Positions 43,756-54,548 of a stretch of 64,000 bases of DNA are shown here, piece after piece. The notes under the pieces are model-generated. The model did not search any database. It was not told the origin of the DNA and worked only from the letters and a program-made list of their open reading frames with translations. The translations under genes and the position numbers were made by a program. The DNA is from Eopsaltria australis (lineage: Eukaryota > Chordata > Aves > Passeriformes > Petroicidae), in the NCBI GenBank assembly GCA_034509425.1, contig JAVTVJ010000374.1:310001-374000 (forward strand). Reading direction: 5' to 3'. Each line of letters opens with the position of its first letter. The first letter of the stretch is position 1.

Positions 43756-45379
43756 AGGCAGATGGGTTCTGCCCAGCCCAGCTCCAGCAGCACTGGGAGC
43801 AGAGCTCACCCCGGCCACTTCCTTGGCCTCTTTTCCCCTGTCCTCAGAGGAGTAGGGTCATGTGTTCTTCTGTCTCATTGCTCTTTTTCCCAAGGAGCTG
43901 GAAGGGATGGGGGCAGTTGCAGAGGAAGGTGGGTGTGTTCTGCACTGGTGGAAAGGGGTCAGTGAGTGCTGAGTGGAGATGAGTGTGGGTCACATCTCAC
44001 ACCCCATGTGTGAAAGAGTGGAATGGGAGACCTCCTCCTTCATCCTGACTGTTCAAACCTCACCAGCAATGTCTGCCTCTGCAGTTCACCTCCTCCCAGT
44101 GCCCTCTCTCAGGCCTTCTTGGCCCTGGAGTCCCCTCCCAGGGTCTGCTTCCCTACTGCCGTGACACGGGGCTGGCAGGATGTGAGTGGAGGAACGAGGA
44201 TCCTGCACAATCAGGTGAGATTCCAGGTGAGAGGGACAGACTCTGGCACAGCAATCCAGGGGAGCACCGTGTCCCTGATCGAACCCTCATGAACTGAGAG
44301 GGGCCAGGCTCCAGCTGCCTGCCTTGCCCTTTCCTCAGGAGGAGATGCCATTTTGTGACAGTCCTGCTGTCACCAGGGAGCTGCTGCACAGCTCATCCTG
44401 CTGGATGTGGAAAACCACCCCAGCCCCGTGACCCTCATCTGCCCTCAGCCCTGCCTGCTGATGTCCATCCCAAGCAGGGACTCCCACACGACTCACCATC
44501 CTAGGAGACCCCAGAGAATTCCAGTAAACCCTGGGTACAGCCCCCTGTGCACTCCAGCCTCCCAGTCTGCCCCACCATGCTGGGATGCCAGGATGCCCCC
44601 ACACCCTGCAGGACCCCTGTTCCCTGTGACCTGTGCAGAACCCTGCTATAGCACCACAGGCACCAGTGCCAGTAGTTTCCTCTGCCATTCCCTCCTGTCC
44701 CATCCCTCACTCCCAGCTGGCAGTCCTGGAGGTGACAGCATCCCCAAAGTCAGGGATTTGGGGTGCTGATGCTGGCAGCCAGGGTGGTCTCCCCTCTGTC
44801 ACAGTGCTGGGTTGTGCTGAGAGCCCTGGGGTGCAGAGGAGGAGCCCTCAGAAAGCAGGTGTTGAGTCCTTCAGCACATTGTGGAGGCGAAACATTGTGA
44901 ACTTCATCAGCCCCATCAAATCCTTCTGCTGTATTCATGTCTGACCTCCTCCCTGTCCTCTCAGCTTGTGTCTGGAAAGAAAATCCTCCCCACCTCTCCT
45001 GCTCTTGCTGTGCAGTGGGGCTGCCCTGGCAGTGGCTCTGTCCCCAGGCTGGCCACCATGTCCCCAGGCAGGCCGACACCTGGACTCCTTTTGGGTGTTT
45101 CCAGGGCCTTTCACTCAAGCAGATCACCCTGGGACTCCTCTCCAGCCTGAAACACCACCCAGTTCCCCACACAGGACCCATTCCCAAAAAGCTTTCAGGA
45201 ATCAGAAGCTGCTCCAGGACCCCAGTGCCAAGGGAGAGGGGTCTGTGGAGCAAGATCCAGGTTTGGGGCTCTGGGCTGGCTCTTGAACAAGCAGCAGCAG
45301 GGCTGGAGCAGCACCACTCCTGTCCTCACTCCGGGGTCAGCAGGGAGTCCAGAGGGCAGGGCAGGGAGTCCTTCATCTT
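43756..45379. other. Unique GC-rich sequence, no gene seen
   Basis: No recognised repeat. The 327-codon plus-strand frame that begins at 44937 has no domain content, spans very different compositions and is opposed by antisense frames. I do not call it. Confidence 0.4.
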
Positions 45380-45660
45380 CCCTCTGGAAATTAAACAAGA
45401 AGCAGAAAGGGTTTGGTTTTCATTAATATTTTTCTTCAAAAGTTTTCTGGCTTCCCTTCCCCATCCTCTGCCAATATTTCTTCGAGGGGGCGGGCAGCGA
45501 GGAGCAGGGAACGTCTGGCAGCTTTTTGTTTTCAATTTGCACAAACCCATTCTGTGTGTGTGTGTTTTTTTTCTCTTTCTGGAAATTCTCAGCAGACAGG
45601 CACTTCCTGCAGAAATCATAATTTGCAAGGGAAAAATATCTAACAAACATGTTTTTTCCC
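45380..45660. promoter_or_regulatory. Weak candidate conserved element
   Basis: 'ttggttttcattaatatttttcttc', 'aaatcataatttgcaaggg' and a short GT run at 45553-45564. Repeat-free. Confidence 0.3.
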
Positions 45661-46254
45661 TTCCAGTTTGCCCCGGCTCTGCAAAGCCCTGGGCTGGGCT
45701 TTGTGCTGCTGACCCTGCCAGGCACCAGTGGCCACCAGTGACACCCAGCACTGAGGTCCCACACCAGCCCTGCCTGTCCCATCCCCTCTGCCAGCCCAGC
45801 ACAGCATCTCCCTGGGCTGCCCCATCGCTCTCATGGATTTGTCCAAGACCTGGGAAGGAAGATCCAAGTGGTGGGGTGGACATGATTTTGGGATTTGGCC
45901 AAGAGAGGGGTCTTGGTTGAGCTGGTTGAGCTCCACCAGTGTGTCCTGTCCTGGTGGAGCAGTGATGTCCTGCCTTGGCAGAAGGCCACTCCAGATGTTT
46001 GACCAGCTGTGCACATCTGGTTTGCTCTCAGAGCTCTGGAGGATGAGCAGGCAGCTGGGCAGGGGCACCTGGGAGGAGAGGGGGCACCTGCAGCTCTCAG
46101 ACCCTGAGTGGGCTTTGGTCTCTGCACAGCCAGGTCCCCTGTGATCCCCGAGCACCACCAGTCACACACTGGCCCATCCCGACCTGGGCTTCCCTAGACA
46201 AAGTTCCCTGGTCCTGGAGCCTGGGCAGGCTCAGGGGTAGCCAGGAGTGTGAGG
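45661..46254. other. Unique GC-rich sequence
   Basis: No recognised repeats or exon. Confidence 0.35.
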
Positions 46255-46475
46255 TTAAATAATTCATTCCACATAAATCTTTCCTGGAAACAATTTTTTC
46301 TTCCCAGGGAGACACATTACCACCTCACACACACAGACCTGACCAGGAATTATAAGAGTGCGTTTCTGCCACGGCGAATAGGGCAGGGAGAAGGGAGAGG
46401 AGGGAAGGAATAAAATATAGATTCTTGAACTCAGACCTGGGAAGCAGCAAAGCATCAATCTTGTTAAAGGACTAG
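46255..46475. promoter_or_regulatory. Candidate conserved noncoding element
   Basis: 'ggttaaataattcattccac', 'tttcctggaaacaattttttc', 'gaccaggaattataagagtg' and 'cttgttaaaggactagtg'. AT-leaning and repeat-free. Confidence 0.38.
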
Positions 46476-46615
46476 TGTGGACTCTCCAGCCAGCCCACTT
46501 CATCCTGACTCCTGACAGGCCCCGATGATTTGTGCCTGCTCAGCAGAGGAGAAGTCCCATAACTCACCCACCGAGACGGCGTGGGATGGAAGCAGGAATG
46601 ACTCACCACACCCCG

Positions 46616-46775
46616 CATCCTGCCGTGGCACCGGAGCTCCCGGCGTGCCCACCGCCCCCACGGACCCGGGACAGCCACAGGGGCCATCCCCACCCCTCAT
46701 CCTGCCGTGGCACAGAGCTTCTGGCATGCCCACCGCCCCCACAGACCCAGGACAGCCACAGGGGCCATCCCCACG
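46616..46775. repeat. Tandem duplication, ~81-bp unit, two copies
   Basis: 'catcctgccgtggcac' starts at 46616 and again at 46698. Both units then share 'cccaccgcccccac', 'gacagccacaggggccatcc'. They differ at several CpG sites, which read CpG in copy 1 and TG or CA in copy 2, as methylated-cytosine decay would produce. Confidence 0.9.
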
Positions 46776-47479
46776 CTGCACCCAGGATGGCACAAAAGCC
46801 TCGGAGCGTGGCAGATTTGCTCAAAAATGTATGGGGCTCGTGGTGTTTTCAGCCATTGCACAATCTGGATTATGAGAGGGGGTGAAATTCCTGGATTGTC
46901 CCAATTTACTGTGCTGCTTGCCTGGAGAACAGGCACAGCAGCTGTCCCCTGTCTCGCCAGCCAGAAGGATTTGCTCTTTCCACCCAAGGCTCGCTGAAGC
47001 GGAGGAATCCTGCCACTGCTCCTGCCGGCGGCAGGTCGAGCCCGCAGGGCTCTGCGGGGATGTGCTGAGCATGGAGATCATCTCCGAGATGGACGGTACC
47101 TCTGCTCCCAGCCCTGCCCGCAGGTGCCGGAACTGAATGCTTGATTAGTGCAGAATCCCGAGCAAGGATAGGAAATTCTCCCTGGAGTCCTGCCAGGCCG
47201 AGCCCGCATCCAAAAATACATCCTGCCGTCCTGCTCGGAGCCCAAAGGTTTTTTTGGAAGGGAGAGCGCAGCTGCTTCGCAGGCAAAAAATAACAGCAGC
47301 CCTGAGAGCCCCCCGTCCTCGTGAGCAGGGCTGGAGTCACTTTCAAATCACAGCACTCATTCCAAAACAGAGATGGGGGGAAGAGGAAGAAAAAGACACA
47401 CATGCACCACCACGGATCTGGCAGGCAAACACAGCTCCAGGGCTTCTGTTTGCCCATCACAGGAAGATTTACTGGGGGG
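46776..47479. other. Unique sequence, moderately CpG-rich
   Basis: 46970-47130 is relatively CpG-rich ('ctgccggcggcaggtcg' is a short palindromic stretch). A coding-like segment here is discussed among the rejected items. No gene called. Confidence 0.4.
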
Positions 47480-48130
47480 GAAAAAATATAGGCTGATTAA
47501 TTATGCAGCCGGTTTGGTCCATTATATCATAAAACCCAGCTGTGTAGGACAACCTTGGAGATGCTCCTCTCCAGCATTATCTCAGCCTGGAACCAGGCGC
47601 CTGGAGCCAGGAGGAGCTGTCTCGGCACCGAGCGCTCGCCGCCTCGCCGAGCGATAGCGTCCTCCCAAACCCACCTTTTCCACCGGAGATTAGGAGTGCA
47701 CTGAACTTTGATATGGTACCAGTGCTAATTTCAATCGGCAGGCCCCTCGCTGGTGTCACCGGAGGCCTTGGGTTCATTCAGAGAGCTGCGGCAGCGCGAG
47801 GGGAGGAGGGAAAACAGCCAAAGACTCCCCTTGAATATTAATGAAGCATCAAAGCTTTTAGCTGCATGGCCGTGTCTGAGCGCGACTGCTCTCCAGGGCT
47901 CTGCTATGTTTGGCACAATAAAGCCTTGGTAATTATTTCCAATAACTAATTTAGATTATCATTAGCCCCACATTGGAGGCACAGAGAATGCTGCCCTTTC
48001 AAACACTTGAACCACTGAGCCTCAAAAATAAAACGCTCGCTCTCTGCAAAGAGATCTTTGCCAGCTCTAATAAATTAGAATATATTTGTGTGCGTTAGCG
48101 CCTGTGGTGGCTCCGGATAATGAGAGCAGG
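47480..48130. promoter_or_regulatory. Strong candidate conserved noncoding element with CpG core
   Basis: 'ggctgattaattatgcagcc' at the left, a CpG-dense core at 47590-47690 ('gcaccgagcgctcgccgcc'), then AT-rich sequence with 'gaatattaatgaagcatc', 'ggtaattatttcc', 'ataactaatttagattatcattagcc', an NKX-type CACTTGA (48004-48010) and 'ctctaataaattagaat'. Stops in all frames across the AT-rich part. It could be a composite element: a CpG-rich promoter-like core inside an enhancer block. Confidence 0.55.
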
Positions 48131-48819
48131 TTGTGTCTGGGAATGGAGGAGAAGGCGGCACCTCCCCTGCCCCCACCCCCGCCTCCTCCCGTTCCGCCAG
48201 CGCACATTCCTTCGGGCCCCAATTTGTCCCCATTATCCTCCCGGACCCCCCAACCCCAAATCACCCAGGCCTGGCAGCTGACCCTGTCACAGCCAGCAAT
48301 ACCCCATAAATCATTCCACACCTTCAAAGAAAATTTCTGCGTGGTGTTAACAGGCTCCTGTGCCCCAGCCCTGGCTGGCAGCCCCGTGCCCAGCTGGGCT
48401 CTGCATCCCAGGGCGGATGCTCTGCCCCCGCCCTGCTACCTCTGCAGCCTCCAGCAGCTCTGCCCACACCTCTGCAGCAGCCAGGAGAAGCTCCCCAGCT
48501 CCTCAGCTGTCTGTGCTGTCCTCATGGGCAGCCCTGGGCACAGCGAGCAGGGTTCCAGCTAGCAGTGACCCCAACACTGCGAGGCTCCTCCAGCGCACAC
48601 TGCACTCCCTGCATTGCCTGCAGTCCCTGCACTGCCTGCAGCCACCCACTGCACCACCCTGGAGCAATCCCAGCCAGCAGAGATGCCCCGGGAGGAGCTG
48701 GGAATGTGGAACACACGCAACAATCCGGCTGACCTCCAGCTGCCCCAAGACAAGGCAAAGCTCCCAGCGCCCACCCTGAGCCCAGAGCCCAGCCTGCACC
48801 CCTGCCTGCCTCTGTAACT
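48131..48819. other. Unique GC-rich sequence, no gene seen
   Basis: A C-rich run at 48165-48190, and short CTGCAGTCCCTGCA-type repeats at 48600-48655. Open frames on both strands lack recognisable content. Confidence 0.4.
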
Positions 48820-48988
48820 CCTGGCTCTGGCACTGCAGGGGCCTGGGGACCTTGGGTGGATCACTCCAGCTTTCACAGCCTCCGTTTCATCAACCATGTC
48901 ATTAGGCTAATGATAATTAATGCCTGCAAAGGGCTTTATGCTCTTCAGCTGGAAGGTGATAGTGAAGGGTAAATTATTGTTATTACCA
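48820..48988 (+). mobile_element. MIR-like CORE-SINE relic
   Basis: The order of features matches MIR: 'ggggaccttgggtggatcactcc' (equivalent of the 'gaccttgggcaagtcac' core), 'cagcctccgtttcatcaaccatg' (the 'cctcagtttcctcatctgta' segment), 'aggctaatgataattaatgcctgcaaagggctttatgctc' (the 'ataata..cctac..aaagcgctt' segment), and a 3' end rich in TTATTGTTATTA. Such SINEs were active in early amniotes, so this copy is very old. Identified from memory of the consensus order. Confidence 0.6.
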
Positions 48989-49299
48989 TAAACACAGGGT
49001 ACCTGCCACATACCGGGGCGGGACCTGCTTTCTGACTTGCCTCAGCTCTTCTTGGACTAGGACTAGGGTCAGGTGTGGGCTTTGCTTCCTGCTGGGTTCC
49101 AGCTGAACCTGTGTTTGAGCCAGGCAGAACTTGAGTCTGAGAATTGTTCATCCAGTCTCAAAATAAGGGTTCTGTTCATTCAGTGGAAGTTGGGCACTGC
49201 TGGAGTAGGATGGGAGAGGTTCCTTCGCCATCTCCATGCCTTGATGGGCCGAGGCCAAGACTATGATGTTCAACAGGTTGATGTGCCAGGTTCTGAACC
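48989..49299. other. Unique sequence, no gene seen
   Basis: Spacer between the SINE relic and a CR1. 49200-49290 may be CR1-derived but is not clear. Confidence 0.35.
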
Positions 49300-49978
49300 A
49301 GGGTTACAGGAGCCCCAGGCAGCACTCTGGACTGGGGGCAGAGTGGCTGCAGAACTGCTTGGTGGGAAAAGACCTGTGGGTGCTGATTGGCAGAGGGTGA
49401 ACCTGAACCCACGTGTGCCCAGGGGGCCAAGAAGGCCAATGGCACCTGGCCTGCACCAGCCATGGTGTGGCAGCAGGGCAGCGACCATCCCCCTGTGCTG
49501 GCACTGCTGGGGCACCTCCAGTCCTGGGGTCAGTTTTGGGCCCCTCATGACAAGAAGGACATGGAGGGGCTGGAGCCCCAGGAGGGGCTGAAGGAGCTGG
49601 GAAAGGGGCTCAGCCTGGAGAAAAGGAGGCTCAGGGGGGACCTTGTGGCTCTGCACAGTCCCTGACAGGAGGGGGCTCAGGGGGGGTCGGGCTCTGCTCC
49701 CAGGGAACAGGGACAGGAGGAGAGGGAACGGCCTCAGGCTGGGCCAGGGGAGGCTCAGGGTGGATATTGGGAATAATTTCTTCACTGAAAGGGTAGTCAG
49801 GCTTGGAGCAAGCTGCCCATGGATGAGAAAGAATCACCTGGAAGTGTTCAAAAGCCATATGGATGTGGCATTTGGGGACGTGGGTTAGTGGTAGCCTGGG
49901 CAGTGCTGGGGAATCGTTGGACTCAAAGATCTTAGAATTATTCCAATCCTAACAACTCTGTGATTCCATGATTCTATC
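49300..49978 (+). mobile_element. CR1 LINE 3' end, ~680 bp
   Basis: Plus strand. The ORF2 end includes 'gggggccaagaaggccaatggcacc' and 'tcagttttgggcccctcatgacaagaaggacatggaggggctgg'. Then comes the 3' region 'cctggagaaaaggaggctc', 'ctgggccaggggaggctcagggtggatattgggaataatttcttcactg' and the tail 'aactctgtgattccatgattctat'. Same subfamily as 54226 and 56500. Long open frames here are decayed ORF2. Confidence 0.92.
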
Positions 49979-50399
49979 CCCATCCTCCAAGGGGACAGTC
50001 ACCTCCACTTACTGGCTGTGCCATCTACTCCTTCGGTGGTGAAACCAGCTGAGCTGCACCACTTCTCCAGCGCACGTGGACGCGCAGAGCTGTGTGTGCA
50101 CCAGGAACAGGTGGGTGATGGGAAACTCCCTGTGCATTCCAGCAGGGATGTGTGCAGGCATCCCACACTGCTGCCCTGCAGCCACCGAGACCCAGCACAG
50201 CCCCTGTCCCTGCAGCTGTGGCTCCCCAGTGTCCCCAGTGCCACACGGGGTAGCAGATGGTGATGGGATCTGAGCAAACCCTTCAGCCCCAGGGGAGCAT
50301 CCACATCCCACAGTGCAATTCCACATGTCCCAAATCTCCTGACCACGACTCCTCCACGCCTTTATGCATCCCAACACCCTTCCCATGGCTCTCACACCA
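49979..50399. other. Unique sequence, no gene seen
   Basis: GC-neutral sequence after a CR1 tail. Nothing recognised. Confidence 0.35.
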
Positions 50400-50680
50400 C
50401 TTCTTCCCACTTCTTTATTAAACTTGTTTGTGGCTCATATTTGGTTGGATGGTTGATTGACTTCATTGTTTACTTTTTTAAGCTCCTATTCCCTATGGAC
50501 AGTTTCCATTTTCATTACAAGTCTTTCATTAGAAGGAGCCAAAATTGTTGAAGGCTGTTCCTGGGTTTTGATTAAAAGCTGAAATCTGCAGTGAAAAAAA
50601 AAAAATATATATATATATATTTCCCTCCATCCTTTCTGACCCTTCCTCTCCATTTTTATTGAAATCTTCCATACAGAAAA
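50400..50680. promoter_or_regulatory. Weak candidate element with an A/AT simple repeat
   Basis: 'ggatggttgattgacttcattg', 'gttttgattaaaagctg', then A12 followed by (AT)8 at 50594-50620. Repeat-free otherwise. Confidence 0.3.
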
Positions 50681-51144
50681 TTCCTCTGCTGGTGTGAGGA
50701 GTTGCCTCACATGAGATGGAGCAGGGGCTCATTTGCTCTGAGCCAGAGAGAGCAGGAGCATCACTGAGCCAAGCTGAAGGCTCACAGCAGGCTCACAGCA
50801 GGGATGCAGTGCTTGCCTGGCTGTTGTGCCCAAGCTGGGATATCGGCATGTGGCATTAAAATCATGGCATTGTCCAAGACCTGAACAGTCCCCACCACTC
50901 ACAGGTGAACCAGGAGCATTTCCCACAGCTCCAGGGGATGTCCATGCACCATCCTGCCAGGGCTCACACTTTGCTCATGCCATCTACATCGTTATCCATG
51001 AATTGTAATTATTTCTTCTCCTCCCCTCTCCTGCCCCAGTTCCTCTCACTCAATCCCAAAGTGGTTTCTTCCAGCCCATGTTTCTGTTCCTGGAGGAAAT
51101 GGGCTATTTTTCCTATCTTTCCTATCTTTCCATATGTGCAGAAT
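50681..51144. other. Unique sequence, no gene seen
   Basis: Includes two adjacent 'ggctcacagcag' copies (50780 and 50791) and two 'tttcctatc' copies (51109-51128). Otherwise unremarkable. Confidence 0.4.
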
Positions 51145-51445
51145 CACAGCTCCTACCCCCCGGCTCGTCACTGCATATTAATGGGGAGGAGGCTGAGACT
51201 GAAATGTATCAAAATGCAAGAACTCTGCTTTGCTTTTGCATCCTCCAAAGCCTTATTTTGCTTTTCGGGCCAAACATATTGTGCATTTTCTGTAACAATG
51301 AACTTATCACACTTATTACGATAAACTGAGAAGGCACTTCCCACGGTAGACAAAAATCCTGCAGATTGACTTCAACTCTCAAATATTTTTGGATACACGC
51401 ACGTTTTTCCATGGGTTTTCCAGCAAGCGGTATATCGTGACTGCA
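51145..51445. promoter_or_regulatory. Candidate conserved noncoding element
   Basis: 'cactgcatattaatgggg', 'tgctttgcttttgcatcc', 'attttctgtaacaatgaac' (SOX-type AACAATG at 51294-51300), 'acttattacgataaac' and 'ctcaaatatttttggatac'. Repeat-free and AT-leaning. Confidence 0.45.
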
Positions 51446-52001
51446 GCCAGCCCTCCTGTGAGCACAGCTGATCTCCAGGCACTGGGATCTCCTGCTCTCT
51501 TCTGTACATGGAGAGGGAGCAGCTGGTGCCATGTCCTTGCTCCCTGGGAAGTGCCAGGGCATTACTTTCCCTGCCTTGGACTCATCTGGACATACTGGAA
51601 AATATTTATTTTGCTACTGCAGAGTAAGTCTATCCCAACACTGCGATCACCCAAGGCACAGGGACTTTTAGGATGTCCTACCCAGCCTGTGCTACCACTC
51701 ACTGAAGAGCAGTGCAGAAGTCATCCCCCTCTTGAGCACTGTCCTGACAGCAGGAAGCAGGGAGAGCCTCTGGAAAATGAAAACCTGTGGATTTGCTCTC
51801 CTGCTGAGTCCTGTTCACCCCCTGCCCCACCACAGCTAAACAAAATCCCGAGCTAAAGCAAACATCTGGCAACTACAGCTGGAGCATTTCCCTGTGTGAC
51901 AATCCACAAGGACAGCAAGCACGCCCCCATTTTGACCTCCCCCCTTTGCAGACACCTGGCTACACATTTTTCCTGACACCAGAGATCCACCACACCCTGC
52001 A
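51446..52001. other. Unique sequence, no gene seen
   Basis: GC-neutral sequence leading into the pentanucleotide array. Nothing recognised. Confidence 0.35.
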
Positions 52002-52084
52002 CCCATCCCATCCCATCCCATCCCATCCCATCCCATCCCATCCCATCCCATCCCATCCCATCCCATCCCATCCCATCCCATCCC
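52002..52084. repeat. (TCCCA)n pentanucleotide microsatellite, ~16 copies
   Basis: Perfect array on the plus strand. On the minus strand it is (TGGGA)n with regularly spaced GGG runs and two-base loops, which is able to form G-quadruplexes. A minus-strand frame through it reads WDGMG repeats and is not a gene. Confidence 0.97.
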
Positions 52085-52474
52085 CATCCAGCAGTGTCCA
52101 ACCACCCCTCTCCAGGGGCCACAGACAGAAATAATCTCACAAACACACCAGGCAGGGAATAAAAGTGCTTTCCTCTTCACACAGATTGGCCAAACCTGGG
52201 AGGATGCTGCGTGGGGATAAATGCTGAGGACATAGCAGCCCGCTGCCAGCTGGCCAGCCTGTCCCTTGAAGCACATTTGGTGGCACGAGGAAATAACCAC
52301 CATGTCAAACTCTCTGGAGTTAATGCCTAGGAAATGAGAGTGCTGTGCCACAATGAGCCCGGTGGCACAGAGCTCACCCCACAAGTGGCCCTGGACAGCC
52401 TGTACTGACGGCAGGACCTGGGGCAGTGGGGAGCTGTGCTCTGGCACATCACCTCCACCCTTCACCTTCAGAAA
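52085..52474. other. Unique sequence, no gene seen
   Basis: GC-neutral spacer between the TCCCA array and a strong candidate conserved element. Confidence 0.35.
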
Positions 52475-52930
52475 CGAAGCACGCAGAAAACGAGAGCAGA
52501 AATGCCTTTGCTGACAGGTTGGAATTAAGAGATTCTATTTTTTTTTTTATAAACGGTCCTCGGATTTCCTGAAAGTTACGGCACCGGGCATCATTTGTAT
52601 GCAGGATGTGTTGCGGCTCAAAGGTACCAGAACTAATGCTGTCCTGTTAATGAACTGAGTGAGTAATAGCCATGGGTATAGAAAGCTTATGTCTGAAACT
52701 AATCCTAGTTAATGAATCTATTGTTACAGGTATTAAATGGTGACAGGGGGTTTCATCCATCAGCCCTCCATTAATCACAGTGTCCCCGCCTATGCTTATT
52801 ATTTAGAAGCCAGCAAAGGGATCTTAATGATATTAGTAATAGAGCGGCTGTGGTACGTGACCTGGGACAAGCTGGGGATTGGAGGTGATAAGTGTCTGAT
52901 CACATAAGGCATTTTAGAGGTGATCCAGGC
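52475..52930. promoter_or_regulatory. Strong candidate conserved noncoding element
   Basis: Repeat-free AT-rich block: 'gagattctattttttttttataaacgg', 'catcatttgtatgcaggatg', 'tgttaatgaactgagtgagtaatagcc', 'gaaactaatcctagttaatgaatc', 'caggtattaaatggtgac', 'ctccattaatcacagtg', 'gatcttaatgatattagtaatagagc'. Stops in all frames. One of the four best regulatory candidates. Confidence 0.58.
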
Positions 52931-53224
52931 AGCTCTGCTCCCCATGGCACGTTATCTTGTCTGTGCCAGCCTGCTCTGCTCAGCCAGCGCTGCTCGCAGA
53001 GCACCGAGCCGTGGTGGCCACGCCGGAGCCTCCCCTCACCTGCTGCTGCCTGCAGGAGATCCCTCTGTACGGGGGCCTCCAGAAATCCCTCCCTGCACGC
53101 ACCACCAGCTGCAGGGCACAGCTCAGGGTCTGCTCTCGTGGGCACAGGAGGGATCTGCCTGCACAAGTAGCCAGGTGCAAGCCCACGTGCACGAGCACAA
53201 ATACCCACCCACCCACGCAGCCTC
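52931..53224. other. Unique GC-rich sequence
   Basis: Overlapping frames on both strands (about 80-115 codons) with no recognisable content. Confidence 0.35.
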
Positions 53225-53350
53225 AGAGCAAATGACTCAAAGGTTTCTCTGGAAAGACGTGAGGAGCATCTGATATTCTACGCTAATTCTCCATCTGGAC
53301 GTTCTCAGTGTGTGCGTTGGGATGGGATTCATCTCATCGTGGTCCCCTAA
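53225..53350. promoter_or_regulatory. Small candidate conserved element
   Basis: 'gcaaatgactcaaagg' (AP-1-like TGACTCA at 53230-53236), 'ctgatattctacgctaattc' and 'gttgggatgggattcatc'. Repeat-free. Confidence 0.35.
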
Positions 53351-54225
53351 AATCAGATATTTCAGCCCAGTGGAGGGACACCAGCAGACCCAGGGCAAGG
53401 CAGGTTGTCTGAGAGCGCCAGGACAGTGTCTAAGATGAAACAGGCCACTGGAACTTCAGGGATGGCTTTTGCTCTCCACGAGGTCCGCTCCCACTGCGTG
53501 CACCACGCTGGGGTGCTGATGGGGGGAATGAAGCCAGCTTGGCACAGCTTGGCTCTGAGCAGGTGAGGCTGCATTGCATGAGGGTTCTTAAGGGGGGCAA
53601 GGATGAGTAGGTTTGGAGGAAGTCTTGCTCCTAGGGTTCAGTAGTTGTCTCCATTCTTCTCCTGAAGACTGCTGTGCCCTGAAGATTTACCAGAGGTGAG
53701 GGACCCCCAGTGCATCAATGCTCACTGGCCCCCAGAGCAGCAGCAGGGCCAGCAGCTCATCCTGGTGGGGTGGGCAGGGATGCTGTGAGCCAGGGCCTTC
53801 CCTCAGACTGTGAGTGCAAAATCCCAGACATAAAAACCTACAGCACAAGAACAACCCGGAGGTCCCTGCGCAGCTTTGATGTTCAGCCCTCTGTGCAGTT
53901 CATGGTCTGCTGAGTTTCCAGCTGACAGAGCAAGCTCCCCAGTTGGTGCCACAACTGCAGCAATCCCAGTGATCTGCTGGAGCTGATGGGAGCAGAGGGG
54001 TGTCCACACACACAGCCCAGGGCTGGAAGAGCAGAGGTCCCTGGGCTCAGAGCCCAGATATCCACTGCCCCACAGAGCTCACAGCACCTGGGGAGCTTCT
54101 CCCTGCCAGGCCAAGGCTGTCAGGGACAGTGTGCTGGTTAAATGTCCAAATGCAATGCAGAGTCACTGGGCCAAACACTTACCTTCTTCAAGTCTTGTTG
54201 TTCTCCATAAAACTCCTCTCTAGAT
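53351..54225. other. Unique sequence, no gene seen
   Basis: GC-neutral unique DNA between a small candidate element and a CR1. Nothing recognised. Confidence 0.4.
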
Positions 54226-54548
54226 AAGGGAGGCCAGTGGCACCTGTCCTGCACCAGGCATGGTGTGACAGCAGGACCAGGGCAATGACTGTCCCTGTGC
54301 CGGCACTCACGAGGCACCTCCAGTCCTGGGGTAAATTTTGGACCCCTCATGACAAGAAGGACATGGAGGGGCTGGAGCTCCAGGAGAGGCTGAGGGAGCT
54401 GGGAAAGGGCTCAGGCTGGAGCAAAGGAGGCTCAGGAGGGGGCAGCTGGGGGGATCGGGCTCTGCTCCCAGGGAACAGGGACAGGAGGAGAGGGAACGGC
54501 TTCAGGCTGGGCCAGGGGAGGTTTAGGTTGAATAAAAGGGAAAATCCG
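54226..54548 (+). mobile_element. CR1 LINE fragment lacking its 3' end
   Basis: ORF2-end and early 3' region only: 'aggccagtggcacctgtcc', 'ggggtaaattttggacccctcatgacaagaaggacatgg', 'gctgggccaggggaggtttaggttgaataaaaggg'. Similarity stops where the 49300 and 56500 copies continue, and the tail is missing. CR1 is normally truncated at the 5' end, so this copy has suffered a later 3' deletion or rearrangement. Confidence 0.85.

Noticed and set aside
44937..45920. 327-codon plus-strand open frame
   Set aside because: Passes through a T-rich segment and a GT run (reads HKPILCVCVFFLF) without any domain. Most likely chance in stop-poor DNA.
46970..47094. Coding-like segment reading SCHCSCRRQVEP and SMEIISEMDG
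   Set aside because: A short plausible exon by composition with a CAAG-type acceptor, but the donor (G|GTACCT) is weak and I recognise no protein. Insufficient to annotate.
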